NCBI GenBank assembly: GCA_963995505.1 | Contig: OZ023192.1 | Location: forward strand, 5,749,001-5,813,000 | DNA from: Hypericum androsaemum | Taxonomy: Eukaryota > Streptophyta > Magnoliopsida > Malpighiales > Hypericaceae | Reading direction: 5' to 3' | DNA: 64,000 nucleotides | Shown: positions 11,406 to 23,368 of the stretch, piece by piece | Layout of the letters: each line of letters starts with the position of its first letter | Position numbering within the stretch: the stretch's first letter is position 1 | Notes under the pieces: model-generated | Database searches by the model: none | What the model was told of the DNA's origin: nothing | The model's input: the letters and a program-made list of their open reading frames with translations, nothing else | Program-made: the position numbers and the translations under genes

Positions 11406-13200
11406 ATTTCCTTGCTTGTCCCCAAGTAAGGCGCATCAGACACACACCCAAACTTTCAAACTCTTATTAAAACACCACCCCACAACTAAGTAGTTCACTT
11501 ACCTGAGCACAAGGAGTAAGAACGTGTAGACACCGCATCCTTGATAGTTTAACCCAGTTTTCGCACTTAGTAGATTACACTAGAAGGTTGACCACTCAGA
11601 GGTTCAGAAATTTAAGCTCACATATATGAGTAGTCAACTACCTATCACTCGCGTACACGTCCGGGATCTCAAAGTTTCATACGTCTCATTCAGTGGTGCC
11701 TCGATAAATGTGGGGCTCATGATCAAGGGGACTTTTCATTGGGTTGTAATGGGGTTAAAGTCAGGTGAGGATAATATATGTGGGAGGTAGCTAAACCACC
11801 CGACCGAGGAGCTCACAAAAATGTTCTAGCTCTCGTCTACTCTAAATACCTCACACGCACTCATCCCAAGATTACACCCAAATTCTATTGACCACTTAGC
11901 TCGAGCCATGCCATTTATTCACTTTCCAACCTCTTTCCAAACTTTCCACTTTCCATCATTAAACATTTGTTCCATTTTCAACTTTCACATTCCCTTTTCA
12001 TCACTTTTTCACTTTTTTCTTCTTCTTTTCCTTCACTTTTCTTTTTTCTTTCTTTTTTTCCTTTTTCCTTTTTTCTTCTTTTCACTTTTCACAACCTTCC
12101 TCAATCACATGAAATTCATCACATTGCACATCAAAGGCAACTGATCTCGGCTTCTTTGTCGGCCTCAATTCTACCCATTACCCCCATTGTTTATTCCCGA
12201 GCTATTCTATCAAATGCACCCTTACAATTATACCCCAAAGATTAAGACCTAATGCATCCTCGGACCAAAGTGATCAAAGGTGGGTAAGATTGTGGATATA
12301 GGGCTTACATATTGGCTTACATATAATATTTCAAAGAAAAAGTTCAAGCTCAACGTGTTTAAACAAAGGATATAAAGGGTTTTCGGCTCTAAGGCTCTAG
12401 GCTCAATATCAAAGATGGCCCCCGTCCTGTCAGTTACACCCACACCACCAAAATGGTACCAAGTGATGGCATGAAACCCGATGACCGGAGTAATGTAGGC
12501 ACCTCATGCTATACGAAGACGGTTGTCTCCTCCTTCGGCTTTAAAATCTCACAAGGTCACTTATCAATGCCGCTAGTATAATCTACCAAGTGCAACCACT
12601 AACCTAAACAACCAAGGGTGTTGTTCCTACACGTCTCTACTCATAGTACTCAAACTTGATTCCTAACAAGGTATGAGGTTTAACTTCTAACAAAAGTTCA
12701 AAATCAAAATTTGAGGGGGGAGATTCATCATCTGCTTTTGACACCACTTCACTCACAAACACACAAACACAATCCAGATCTAGACTCGATCACATATGCC
12801 AAACCAAAATGAAACCGCACGTTGACCCCCCACACTTATTGAACACATTGTCCTCAATGTAGGGCCAAGACACCAACAACATCACAACACATGAATAGGA
12901 ACATCATGAGGCACAAAACAGACACATAAAATAGAGGAACAGAGAAAAGGACTGGTACTGCCCTTTCAATTGATAGGAGGCGGCGGGGAAGGTTGGTGGT
13001 GTTTCGCTCTAATTGTCTTTTTGCGCAACAAAGTTTGTGTATGGACTGGCGAATTCTGCTGCAGCTCAATTTGTCTCTGTTCTGAACCTCCTGCTAAGAC
13101 CATTAAAATACTGAATCAAAATAACAATACTTAAGCAAATACAAACATAAAAAAATATTAAATACTAAACGTGCTAATTTAGAGTCGTTAGCTTGACTTT
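11406..13200 (-). other. Non-coding internal region of the gag-protease element
   Basis: Where an autonomous element would carry reverse transcriptase, RNase H and integrase, this stretch has no open frame with a domain signature. It contains a purine-rich tract when read on the minus strand (about 11990-12105 is almost pure T and C on the plus strand) and a second polypurine-tract-like motif near 12830. I see no gene here. Confidence 0.65.
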
Positions 13201-13216
13201 GTTACTCCCTGTGGCA

Positions 13217-15487
13217 CTATGGTGGATGGAGGCGCTTATCGGTTACTTGGAACTCGATTTCATCTGGGCCTATGTAGAGAAGTAACTTGCCCTTATGAAC
13301 ATCCACCATTGCATGACAAGTGTTGAGGAATGGACGTCCTAGAATTAATGGACAACTTGCATCTACAACGTAGTCCAGCACTACAAAGTCTACGGGAATA
13401 AGAGACTTGTCGACTTTGATTAGCACATCTTCCACAATTCCATGTGGTTTCTTCTTAGTGTGATCTGCAAGCTCCATCATCATAGATGTAGGTTTGATAT
13501 CTCTTAAATTGAGTTTCCTGAAAGTAGCCAAAGGCATAAGATTAATATTGGCACCCAAATCACATAAACAATGTGGAAACTGAACACCATCAATAGTGCA
13601 AGGAATCATAAAACTCTCAGGATCTTTTAGTTTTGGCGGTATGTCATTTTCTACCAAAGGGGTCGTCTTGCCATCATGCCGCCTCTTCTTTCTTGTGATA
13701 ATTTCCTTCAGAAACTCTGCATATTGTGGCCTTTTATCTAACATCTCTAGGAAAGAGACATGACGTTGAATTTCTTCCATTGTCTCTATGAATTCAAGGG
13801 CCTTCTCATCGATCACTGCTGCTTTCTTGACTTGTTGAGGTGATGGCGGAGGAACATAAGAATCCTTTTTTGCACTGATATAGGCTGGTTGCTCCTTTTT
13901 CTCAGTAACTACCTCCTCCTCTATGGCTGGCTTGATCTGTTCGGCACATTCTTTTGAAGAGGATTTGTTCTCAAGTGGTGACTTTCGCCAGAATCTTTGC
14001 GGGAATGGAGGTGGAGGGACATAAGGTGGTGAAGGAATATATGGTTCATCATCCTCGTCCATACTCCTCGATGTGATGGCCATCACCTGTCCTCGCGGGT
14101 TCGACTCGGTGTTGCTGGGTAGAGCACCTATTTCCCTTTGAGTGTTTGCTGCAGCCAAATTTCCGAGTTCGTTCTCCATCTTCTTGAGTTGTGTGGCCTG
14201 CCCTTTCAGGTATGTCTCAAACTCTTGTTGATGTGCCTCGCAATGATCCATCCGCTGAACAGTTATAGTTTGTTGTTGGATGGACTGTTAGACAACCCCT
14301 ACCAATTGATCGATCTTGTCACCCATTGCTTTGACTTGATCTCCTAGATATGGCTTCCTGGGTTCTTGCTGGGCACTAGTGTTGTGTGCTTGCCGACCAA
14401 ATCGAGAGAAATTTGGATGAGCATTAGCTTGTTGTGAGTAACCCATTCCTGGTGGTGTTCTATCAGCAATGGCCTGGATCTCTTCCAACATTGGACAGTC
14501 AGTTGTGGGATGTGCCCCTTTGCAAAGCTGACAAGTATCTTGCACCACAGCTGCCTGTTCCTTGTCATTGGTCAACTTGTCAAGTCTTTTGGTAAGAGCT
14601 TCTATTTGAGCTTCGAGCTTCATGTTGGCATTTACTTCGAGTACTCCTCGGGCTGCTTCCTTACGTGGTTGTCTAGCACGTTCTTTTGGCCACATACCAT
14701 TGACTTTAGCCATTTCCTCCATTAAGCGAGCAGCCTCATCAGCAGTCTTCCTCAAGAACACCCCTTGAGAGGAGGCATCAATATGATCACGGGATGGGCC
14801 ATCTAACCCATTGTAGAAGATTTTCATGAGGTTGTCTTGAGTTATACCATGTTGAGGGAAGGCACTTTGGAGATCCGTGAACCGTTCTCAGGCTTCATAG
14901 ATGCTCTCCCCATCTCCTTGGATAAACGTGTTGATTTCTTACAAGAGTTTGGCTGACTTGGCCATAGAAAAGAACTTTCGGAGGAAAACATGGGCCAGAT
15001 CATTCCAACTCTGAATAATCTCTCCTTTCAACTTGTTGTACCAAACACGAGCTCTATCTTTCAAAGAAAAGTGAAAGAGGCGCAGCATCAAGACGTCATC
15101 ATCGATATTTTGAAATTTCATGATGTTGCAGATATCTTTAAATCGAGATAGATGGTCTTAAGGATCTTCGCTTGGCAAGCCGCCAAATTAGATTGAGTTT
15201 TGCAGTAGTCCGACAATTGCTGCTGGAATCTGGAAAGAGTGGGGACCTACAGGTGGTTGTTGTAAACCATTAGGATTCCCATTCCAGGTGGGAACAGATG
15301 ATTCCAACAGCGTCCTTCTTCGTGGCGCGTCTCCTACAGCTTGCAGCGCTCCATCTTCCTGATTTTGTGCCATTGATCTCGCTTGGTCCCTCTTTTCACG
15401 CCTAATTACCCTTTCGAGTACTCCGATGTCAACCTCAAGCACAGTGTCTGTGTCAAGGTCTAGCCCTTCACTTCGGGTTCTTGGCAT
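13217..15487 (-). pseudogene. gag-protease polyprotein of the LTR element, with nonsense changes
   Basis: Translation starts at an ATG at 15485-15487 (MPRTRSEGLDLD...). The retrotransposon gag domain follows (LFHFSLKDRARVWYNKL near 15030), then the segment MKIFYNGLDGPSRDHID and a coiled region, a zinc knuckle of the form CX2CX3HX4C (CQLCKGAHPTTDC, about 14520), a proline-rich linker (PSPPYVPPPPFPQRF) and a protease domain with CDLGANINLMPLATF and LGRPFL (about 13310-13580). The frame is nearly intact: a few stops fall near 15187, 14938 and 14285. The catalytic triplet is DLG rather than DTG or DSG, as is usual in this branch. Gag packages RNA and the protease matures it, so the element may have been mobilised in trans by a complete relative. 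Confidence 0.85.
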
Positions 15488-15578
15488 GCACTAGAGAATC
15501 CTGAAAAAGAGATCACACAAAATCAGCAAGTTTGCTACACAAAACTAATTGCTTTTGATTCTATGTCCTAAAATCTCA

Positions 15579-15600
15579 GTTCCGTGTCGACGGCGCCAAT
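15579..15600 (-). other. Primer binding site of the gag-protease element
   Basis: Read on the minus strand, TGGCGCCGTCGACACGGAAC begins three bases after the 5' LTR end (ACATCA). It starts with TGG, as expected for pairing with the CCA end of a tRNA. I cannot say which tRNA without a search. Confidence 0.65.
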
Positions 15601-15601
15601 T

Positions 15602-17151
15602 TGATGTACGCAAAATTGTGAGCAATTAAACGCACAAGCAAATAGTATAGTGGTAAGTAGGGTTCTTAGAACTGAGGGTTGAACACGAAATCAATGATAA
15701 TAATTATGTGAAGCGAGAGAATTAAAAGATTGTAAAGATTGCAGGTAAATAAATGAAATCAGAAACGCAAATAAAAGATGAGTTGTAAATCAATGGAGAT
15801 AAACGAGCACGATACCCTTATGGACTACCCAACTATGTCGAGACTATGGTTTTTATGAAGTTCTAACTAGTACCTGGAGTGTTCTAATGCATCTCCCTAA
15901 CGCTTCCGCTCATTAGGATGACAAAACTAAGCTAGAGTAGTTCATGATTACTAATCAACGCTTCCGCTCATTAATTAGACCAAAAATTAAACTAAACTCA
16001 ATTATGAAGTTAACTCCTATCGGGTTATCCCTTAGTATCTAGATTCCTCATTAATACCTTAAGACATGTCAATTGATTCTTCCGTTGATTCTAATGCCTT
16101 CCGGTCCATTATTATCAACTAAAAGCATAATCTAAGTGATCAAGTTAGATTAAGCATTAAGATCATCAATTGACAACTACTACGAAAGATAATCAAACCA
16201 TAGCTAACATAGACGAGTAATCACATAATTAGGGCATCGCACTCACAAGAGAACTACTCGCTAAGCATGTTAACAAAGCACAAAAAATTAACGAAGAACA
16301 TGATAGCAATTAACATAAAGGTAGAGGTAGAGAAAGCTTAGTCGTGATGATCAAACTTTGCCAATCCTTTCCCCGTGCTAACTGGAACCGTCCCTTTATT
16401 AAGCTCTAAAGGCTGTTCTCAATTCTGCAAGTAGTAACGTCTTTAAAAACCTAAGAGACTAAGGCCTATATATAGCCAAAAATCTAACACGTAAATAGGA
16501 AAACCTAGAGGAGGTTTAACCTGAACTAGAAGTCTTGCTAGCCAAGTAATAATATAATTACGGTCCTAAGGCCAAAACAAGAGGCCAAGAGTCGAATACT
16601 TCTTAAACGAGTCGAATTTCTAACTAGATATGAAGTCCGAAATAAGCTGACATCGGGCAACTTGCAACCGCTAGTTGATTAGCGATCGCAAGTTGGGTCT
16701 TCGATTAACATTCTGTATCCCCTCACTAGCGGCCGCTAGTTGATTAGCGATGGGGAGGCCTTCCAACTTCACTGGCGGCCGCTAGTTTAACTCCCCGTCG
16801 CTAGTTGGGCTGCACAGCTTCATCGAATCTTCGTATTTTTCATTTTTGTCCCTCTTTTGCTCCGAATTTGGCTTCGACTATAAAAGAAAAAATGTAGATA
16901 TTTCTTCAAGCTTTCCAACGGTATCTTATTTGATACAATCGGACACTCGAGCGAAAAGTTATGACTCTTGAAATATGGTCTCTCGAAATCACCCTTCCAA
17001 CAACCTTCATTGAGCTCCAATTTCCTACAAAATATGACAATGGGTAGAAATCCATTTCCGAACATAAATATACTAAATCGATCATAGGACTTAACATGAC
17101 ATGATAAATATAACTCAAAACATGACTAAATACGCGCGAACATATGACAAA
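15602..17151 (-). repeat. 5' LTR of the gag-protease element, end-truncated
   Basis: It matches the left LTR from TGATGTACGC to the shared GCGCGAACATATGACAAA, then stops where the left copy continues to CATCA. About 26 terminal bases are missing and the following sequence is unrelated, so the end was lost in a rearrangement. Confidence 0.85.
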
Positions 17152-17564
17152 GTCATCATCGCCTACTAAAGATGGAGATGATGACTTTGTTTATCATCTC
17201 CAATTAAAGATGGAGAAAAAGTCATCATCGCCTACTAAATCCATGGGGTATTCTCTGGGAATTTTATAAACATTGGTACATGCAATGATGACCCCCTGAC
17301 GTGAATGAGAAAATATAATATCTGCACATATACTGCCAAAAACACATTCATCATTCCAATTGATGTCTGTAAGCATATTGACCTTTAATTTCTTAAATTT
17401 CCTTGCAAGATTTTTACTAGCATCAGCTGCTATATAAATTTCATAACCCAACTGAGCAAACAAATTCACGAAGTAAGCTCCAAATCAAGAGGAAGATGTA
17501 AATTTGTAAACTGCACAAAACCTAGAGTACCCGCTTCCAACCTAAAATGAAATGTGGTCTTTAA
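17152..17564 (-). other. Rearranged junction and unrecognised 91-codon open frame
   Basis: The junction carries CAAAGTCATCATC and its exact inverted copy 16 bases later, and the stretch AAGTCATCATCGCCTACTAAA returns as a direct repeat near 17218. An open frame on the minus strand (17194-17469) reads like real protein, with pieces such as LFAQLGYEIYIAADASKN and NWNDECVFGSICADIIF. I do not recognise the family. It could be a gene exon cut off by the retrotransposons or captured DNA. Confidence 0.4.
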
Positions 17565-18907
17565 TGTTGAAGAATAGCTCACAATCAAGGAATTTGTATT
17601 TTAATTGAATTCTATGTTAGATTCCTAGTTGGATTCTATGTTAGATTCGTAGTCGGATTATGTTTAGACTCTTAGGTGACTTAGATGGACTTCATGGTTG
17701 TATTAGAGTTTTCCTTAAATAGATAGATGCTCTAAATCTAAGAGTTGAGTTGAGAAGAGCTTGAGACGACATCAATAAAAGATCTATCTCTCTCCCGTGG
17801 ATGTAGGCTATTTGCCTAACCACGTAATATGTTTATCTGTTTCGTGTTATTATTTTCTTGCGTTAGAACAGAGGTAATTCTGTTGCGCATCCATACCTTT
17901 TAGAGGTTAATTTTCTAACAAATTGGTACCAAGAGCTTTTAGGAAAGATGGCTAGCTTTGGCACAAAGTTTGACCATATGAAGTTCGACAGAATGACAAA
18001 TTTTCGGTTATGGCAAAGGAGTGTCAAAGATCTGTTGGTTTAGCAAGGAATGGTCAATGCAAATATGGAGGATCGAAGAGAATAAAAAGGTGAAAGAATA
18101 TCTAAGTCTGAGTCGAAGAAGTTCAATAGAAGTTGCTTTAAGTGCAGAGAAAAAGGCCAGATGAAGGAGGATATTCAAGACGAACTAGGAATTACGTCAA
18201 CGAGGAAAAGGGATTGGCATCCACAAACATAGCCACATATTCGGATGGGTCAGATGGTGACTGACTTTCTGTCTCATTAAGTCCAAAGCATCCTGGTAAT
18301 TTATTTTCGTTACAGATCTTATATTACAACGAGTATAGTTTAAAGGTAGGCTAATGAAAGTGCAGAAGGACGCTATGGTATGGAAAGCGAACACTTACAG
18401 GTTGGTGAGAAATACTATTGTAGGTGAAGTCACATCAAAATGTATGAAGGAGTTGGCAAACGCTCAAGTCATATAAGGATTAAATCATATGAGGGAGCAA
18501 CTGGTATCTCGCTAAAGCAGAGATTGTTGAAGAATGGAGGTTTTTTAAGGGGTGATTTATCGCTAAGGCAGAGATTGTTAAAGAATGGTCAAAATCATGA
18601 AATTTGTATCCTAATTAGATTCTATGTTAGAACTCATGGCTGGATTATGTTTTAGACTCCTAGGTGACATAGATTGACTCAATGGTTGTATTAGGGTTTG
18701 CCTATAAATAGTTAGAGACTCTAACCCTAAGAGTTGAGTTGAGACGAGGTTGAGACGAAATCAATAAAAGATCTATCTCTCTCCTAGACGTAGGTAATTT
18801 GTCGAACCATGTAATCTCTTATGTCTGTTTTGCGTTATTGTTTTCTTGCATTAGAACAAAGATAATTTGATGCGCATCCATAACTGAGATAGGTTTATTT
18901 CCTAGCA
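17565..18907 (+). mobile_element. Deleted Ty1/copia element
   Basis: Two LTRs (17565-17920, 356 bp; 18576-18907, 332 bp) start TGTT and end CA, and the whole is bounded by perfect 5-bp target duplications TTTAA (17560-17564 and 18908-18912). The primer site after the left LTR, TTGGTACCAAGAGCTTT, is a variant of the plant initiator-Met tRNA site. Only the gag start (MASFGTKFDHMKFD, 17948) and a zinc-knuckle-like piece with key residues damaged (near 18127) remain; protease, integrase, reverse transcriptase and RNase H are gone. The right LTR keeps a TATAAATA box at 18703-18710. Confidence 0.92.
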
Positions 18908-19970
18908 TTTAACTTCTCAAATTTTATCACACATTTCTTAACCACACTCACTTGTTCATTGATGCGTAGCCCTTATCTTTAAACACTGAGCACAACTCAT
19001 CCAACAAACTGCAATTCGCATCCTCGTAGTTCACCGTCAACGATAAAACCAAACTTTGGCCTTGTTGTCTATCACTTCCACGCAAAAAATCTCCAAGCAT
19101 TTTTTATCCTTGAATGTAAATTTTTTTTTTGTCGTAGCCTCGCAAACACAAATTTTCTCATAAATCAAGAAGTAACTTTGTGGTCTTTACTGCATCTTTT
19201 ATCAGATTCTTGACAGTTAATATGTGAATCCTTGGCCACGACAAGCATTTTCACCTTCAACTCTGCCTTACTTTCCAATTTGGCAAGAAACTCACATGCT
19301 TCTTTAGGCAATCTCTTTCAACTTGAATTCATTGTCTTCACAGCATGCCCTATCTGGAAATCGAATTCCTTGCTCAACTCATCACCTCCATTCAAAATCT
19401 CTAGAACTATTTCAGAGTGATCAAGCTTACAATCATCCTCTGTAATTCAACAATCACCAAGAGAAACAGCTTCCACTACATCATCCCGCAGAATTGCATC
19501 CTCATGTAGTTTGGCCAAGCTAATGGCTTTAGTCAGAGAGAGAGGCTCTTATGTCCGTACCATGGCCCAGATGTCTTCTCCCAAACCATCCCAATATGCA
19601 TAGTGAAGTACTTCTCCGAAAAAACCGGTTCTTCAATAACGTCATTCATTTTAACTTCTCAAATCTACGAACCTACTCATCCACATCCTTAACCTATCTC
19701 AACTCGTTAAATTACTTTAAAAGAGACTCGTATTCTTTGTCTATGAATTGAGAATACAGACCCTTCACAAAACCCCTTCATGATTAACAATCCAAGACCG
19801 AAACAACACACCAGCTCTATATTGTAAGAAGATAGAAGCTATACTCGCCTTTCTATCATCTGGAATTCGATCCAACAAGAAATATTCTTCACAATGATGG
19901 ACCCACATTCGCGGACAAAGAAGACCCGAATAAAGATGAATACCAAAGAAAGAGTATAACAAATAAGAAA
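18908..19970 (-). pseudogene. Ty3/gypsy-type gag remnant
   Basis: On the minus strand the pieces WVHHCEEYFLLDRIPDDRKA and SIASIFLQYRAG (19765-19962) match the start of a retrotransposon gag domain. Further pieces continue to about 18960, including VKDVDE and RFEKLK-like stretches near 19640-19700, broken by many stops. The copia element at 17565 inserted at its left edge. A homologous piece lies at 29345-29566. Confidence 0.65.
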
Positions 19971-22801
19971 ATTTCTCTACAATTGAATTCTAACATTAAT
20001 TCTAGCGTGAATTAATATTAATCCGCCAAAGTTGAACGTTATATTGGTTACAGCTTGGCATGGATCACCTAGAGTCGAAACAAAACTAATTAAGCACCTT
20101 GACGTACCCGAAATCTCACCGGTCCATTCAAATTGGACCAATATATTAATATTTTGTGTACATCAATTGAATACATATCGCTCTCTGGACGATCAGTGTG
20201 TGTCGTATTGTGTACTTGAAGATAGGACCTGCTGTTTTGCTGTTCGCTCTTAATAAGCGATAGGCCATGTCTGGTACTCAGTCCATTAAATTCGTGTCCA
20301 AATCATGCAGCCACCTTTCAATGTTCGGCTTTGTGAGGTGAGGTCCACTACTGTCTAGTGCGAACAGATGGTCCATCTCTTGTTTTTCTGACCACATTTC
20401 GGTCGGAGTGGAAAGTCGATTCCGTGACAATGAAATCGTCTCCGTGTCCGTAGTCTTTACAAATATCGAAATATCGAAGTGGTAACTTATACAGGTTTGA
20501 GTTCAAGCCTTATAAATATAGAAGATATTAACGAAAAAACTGTTTCTTAAAACATAATTGACAATATTCGACTCTTGATATTCGAGATTCACAAAAAAAT
20601 TGTAACAATAATCGTCCCTCGGATCAATTGCAACAGGAATCTAGATGGACTCGGGTGCATGAGTGGAATTACATTTTAGTAGTATTCTTCGGTGCTCTTT
20701 TTTCGTCGTAGTTTTTTTTCATTGAATTTTAATACGATAAAGTTTTCACTGAAGGTGTAACCTCGTACTCAGTGAAAGAGAATTCCACTCTAGATATACA
20801 TATACAACACTTTCATTAATAAAATTTGACCTATAAAAAAGAGATTCACCAAAAAAATGTGTTAGAAAATTCTATCGACAAATTTGACAAAAACTAAATC
20901 AAATCATATATCAAACTACAAATTACAAAATTAAAATTTTTTTTATACCTGTAGTCAGGGTTGGAGCTCTAAATATTAGGCCCGTTGATAATTTTTGACG
21001 CTACGAAAGCTGTATAGCACATTGATGTGAACCACGCTGATAGGTTATAAATGTTGAAGTAAAAATGTCATTAAATGCTCTGATTACTATGTATAATACA
21101 CAAAGAAGGAAGAATAGTGAATAATTTAGGCAGAAAAGAAAATTTTCTCTACAATTGATGTAATCTATAATTAATATTAGAATTCAATTTCTCTACAATT
21201 TTCACAAAGAAAGAGTAAGACAAATGAAAATGTGGCAACTCATTAAAAAGTATTAGTAAGGCGATAAGAAGGTTCTCCCAAATTTCCACCGAAACAATAA
21301 GAAAAGAAGATAATAAAGAAGGCACCTATATAAAATATAAAAGAGAGATGATGCTGAATTTGATTAGCTTCATAAAATATGGGTAAGAACAAAAAAAAAC
21401 TTATTGGACCAAGAGAACTCATGCATGTCAAGGCAAACTAAGGAGACGGTGGGAACACAAGTTACTGCAAGGAAAATAATTAGTCATCTTCAAATTTTCA
21501 CCCCAACAATAATTTTAGACAAGAAAATGGACGAAAGGAAAGGGTTTGAATAAAAGAGAAGATAGCAACCGAAGGAGATAAGTTGAAACTGAAACATGAA
21601 CTACACCTTGGTAAGCTTATGTCTATTAATTTAAAATTGACTACTTAGATTTTGTTTAAGATAAAAAAATGTGGGAAGTAGATGTTTGTGAGGGTTTATC
21701 ATCGAATAGTTAATTATAGAGGATATGTCCTATTAACTAATGCAATTTTCGAATAGTTATGTTTCATTGGAAATAAAGGTTAGAAGAAATAAAATGTTAA
21801 CCGAGACAGATAAAAGAAGAATTAGATGAAAAAGAAGGGAAAAGAAGGTTAACCTCTGTAAGTTTATTTCTATTAATTTAAGTTGAAATTGTGCTTCCAA
21901 TTGACAAAAAGGTGGAAAGATGCAGGAATAGACCTGTAAACAATTAACTGTCATGGAGAATTTAATTAAATAAGAAAATTCGGAAATACCGAGCCTAATA
22001 TTTCTGAAGAGAACAAAGAAAAAGGAAGCTGAGCATTTAATGGAACTAAGGATATAATCGGTATTCATTCAATAGTAATGGAAATAACTTTTTTGAAGAA
22101 GCAGATTACGGTTTGCAATTTTGACAGATTTGAAAGATTGTAATCGGAATGGAAAGTAGATGGATAGCATGAAACTAGGGAACTGGCTGTTTGTTGCTGC
22201 AAGGTTGAGAATGATCATTATACTTTGATGAGCTAAGCACCTTTCTAAACTCGATACGATGTCAAATTGTTAAACAAACAACATGTAACTCGTGATTTTT
22301 TTAGTGCGCTATATTTGTTATATGTTATGATTTGAATATGGTATTGTTAGTGCATATTGTGCAATTTGTCATATACGCAATTATGACATGACATTGTGAT
22401 TTATGAATGTTTGGATAATTGAGCTCAGAGGGAGGCACTAGACATAGTTAATTTGTTCGCTGGACATAGTTGATTAGTTTGGAGCTTATAAATTTGTTAT
22501 GATATGATGACCTATGTGATATGAATATCTATTAGGTAGATTTATCCGTGACTAACCAGGGATATTGGCATATGTGCACATATGATGATGATAACGACAG
22601 GGTTGGTTTATGATGGCACTTTTTAAATATGATATCCTCATGCTGGTGTTGGAGTGACACAATATAGATACTAATAAATAATCGTTAGTCCAGTTATATA
22701 ATTTTTTTCTTTGTGATTATATGCTAATATTTGATCATTTGATAAGTATAGTTTTGGATGATTAGCATTTCAGGTATGATTCATTTGCCTAGATAGTTAT
22801 A
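19971..22801. other. AT-rich intergenic DNA, no gene seen
   Basis: I find only short open frames without domain signals. Two stretches resemble each other (near 21605-21640 and 21850-21885), suggesting an old local duplication. A sequence near 20485-20510 (GGTTTGAGTTCAAGCCTT) looks like the B box of a tRNA-derived SINE. Confidence 0.5.
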
Positions 22802-23339
22802 TGTTGGAATAAATTTTTATTAATGCAATCTCACACCCCTTCGTCCGAAAAGTCACGAACTTTTTGGAAAACTGGGGTGCATGATGGGCACATCCGAAGA
22901 GTCACGAACTCTTTGGAAAACTCTATAAGGATGAAGAGGTACCTGGAGGGTACATCTGAAGAGTCACAAACTTTTTGGATCACATCATGTCCCTTCAGAA
23001 ATGCATGTGACTTTCAAGTTCCAACCCTCCATCGCCTATAAATAGGCCTGCCCCCTCATTTGCAAATCAACCCGAACACTCATTGCATAAGCATTTATTA
23101 GCAATAGTCGTTCTACTCTCTCCCTCTCTTAGAAAGTTCTAAGTATCCAAGGTTCGCCTGAAGCTTCGAGATTCGTTGTGCTACGATCTTGGAAGTAGCA
23201 AAGTCGTTGTATCTTGGGGACGATTGCCGCAGCCCGTGAGCACTGAATACGGGGCAATCTCGTCTTACGGAGAAAGAGTCTAACTCTTGCCTCGACTTTA
23301 CAAGATCCTAATCAAGTACACCACCTCCGACTAATAACA
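22802..23339 (+). repeat. 5' LTR of the Ty1/copia element
   Basis: It contains a TATA box (TATAAATA at 23037-23044) that should drive transcription from about 25-35 bases downstream. Upstream of it a motif close to TCCGAAGAGTCACGAACTCT occurs three times (about 22844, 22893 and 22955). The segment ATCTCGTCTTACG (23257-23269) is the exact complement of bases just after the LTR. Confidence 0.9.
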
Positions 23340-23341
23340 AT

Positions 23342-23354
23342 CGTAAGACGAGAT
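23342..23354 (+). other. Primer-site region complementary to the LTR
   Basis: The bases CGTAAGACGAGAT follow the LTR at the place of a primer binding site. They do not start with TGG, so ordinary priming by a tRNA CCA end is not evident. They pair perfectly over 13 bases with 23257-23269 inside the same LTR. Confidence 0.45.
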
Positions 23355-23368
23355 CTGTGTACTTGAAG

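Larger units (their letters stand above)
9820..17151 (-). mobile_element. LTR retrotransposon coding only for gag and protease
   Basis: Two long direct repeats of about 1.57 kb flank an internal region of about 4.2 kb read on the minus strand. The primer site is next to the right (5') LTR and the polypurine tract next to the left (3') LTR. The internal region encodes gag and a retropepsin-like protease and nothing else: no integrase or reverse transcriptase is present and only 1.8 kb of low-complexity DNA follows the protease. The protease motif CDLGANINLMP is typical of the Tat/Athila branch of Ty3/gypsy. The right LTR lacks its last 26 or so bases, and no target duplication can be matched. 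Confidence 0.85.
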
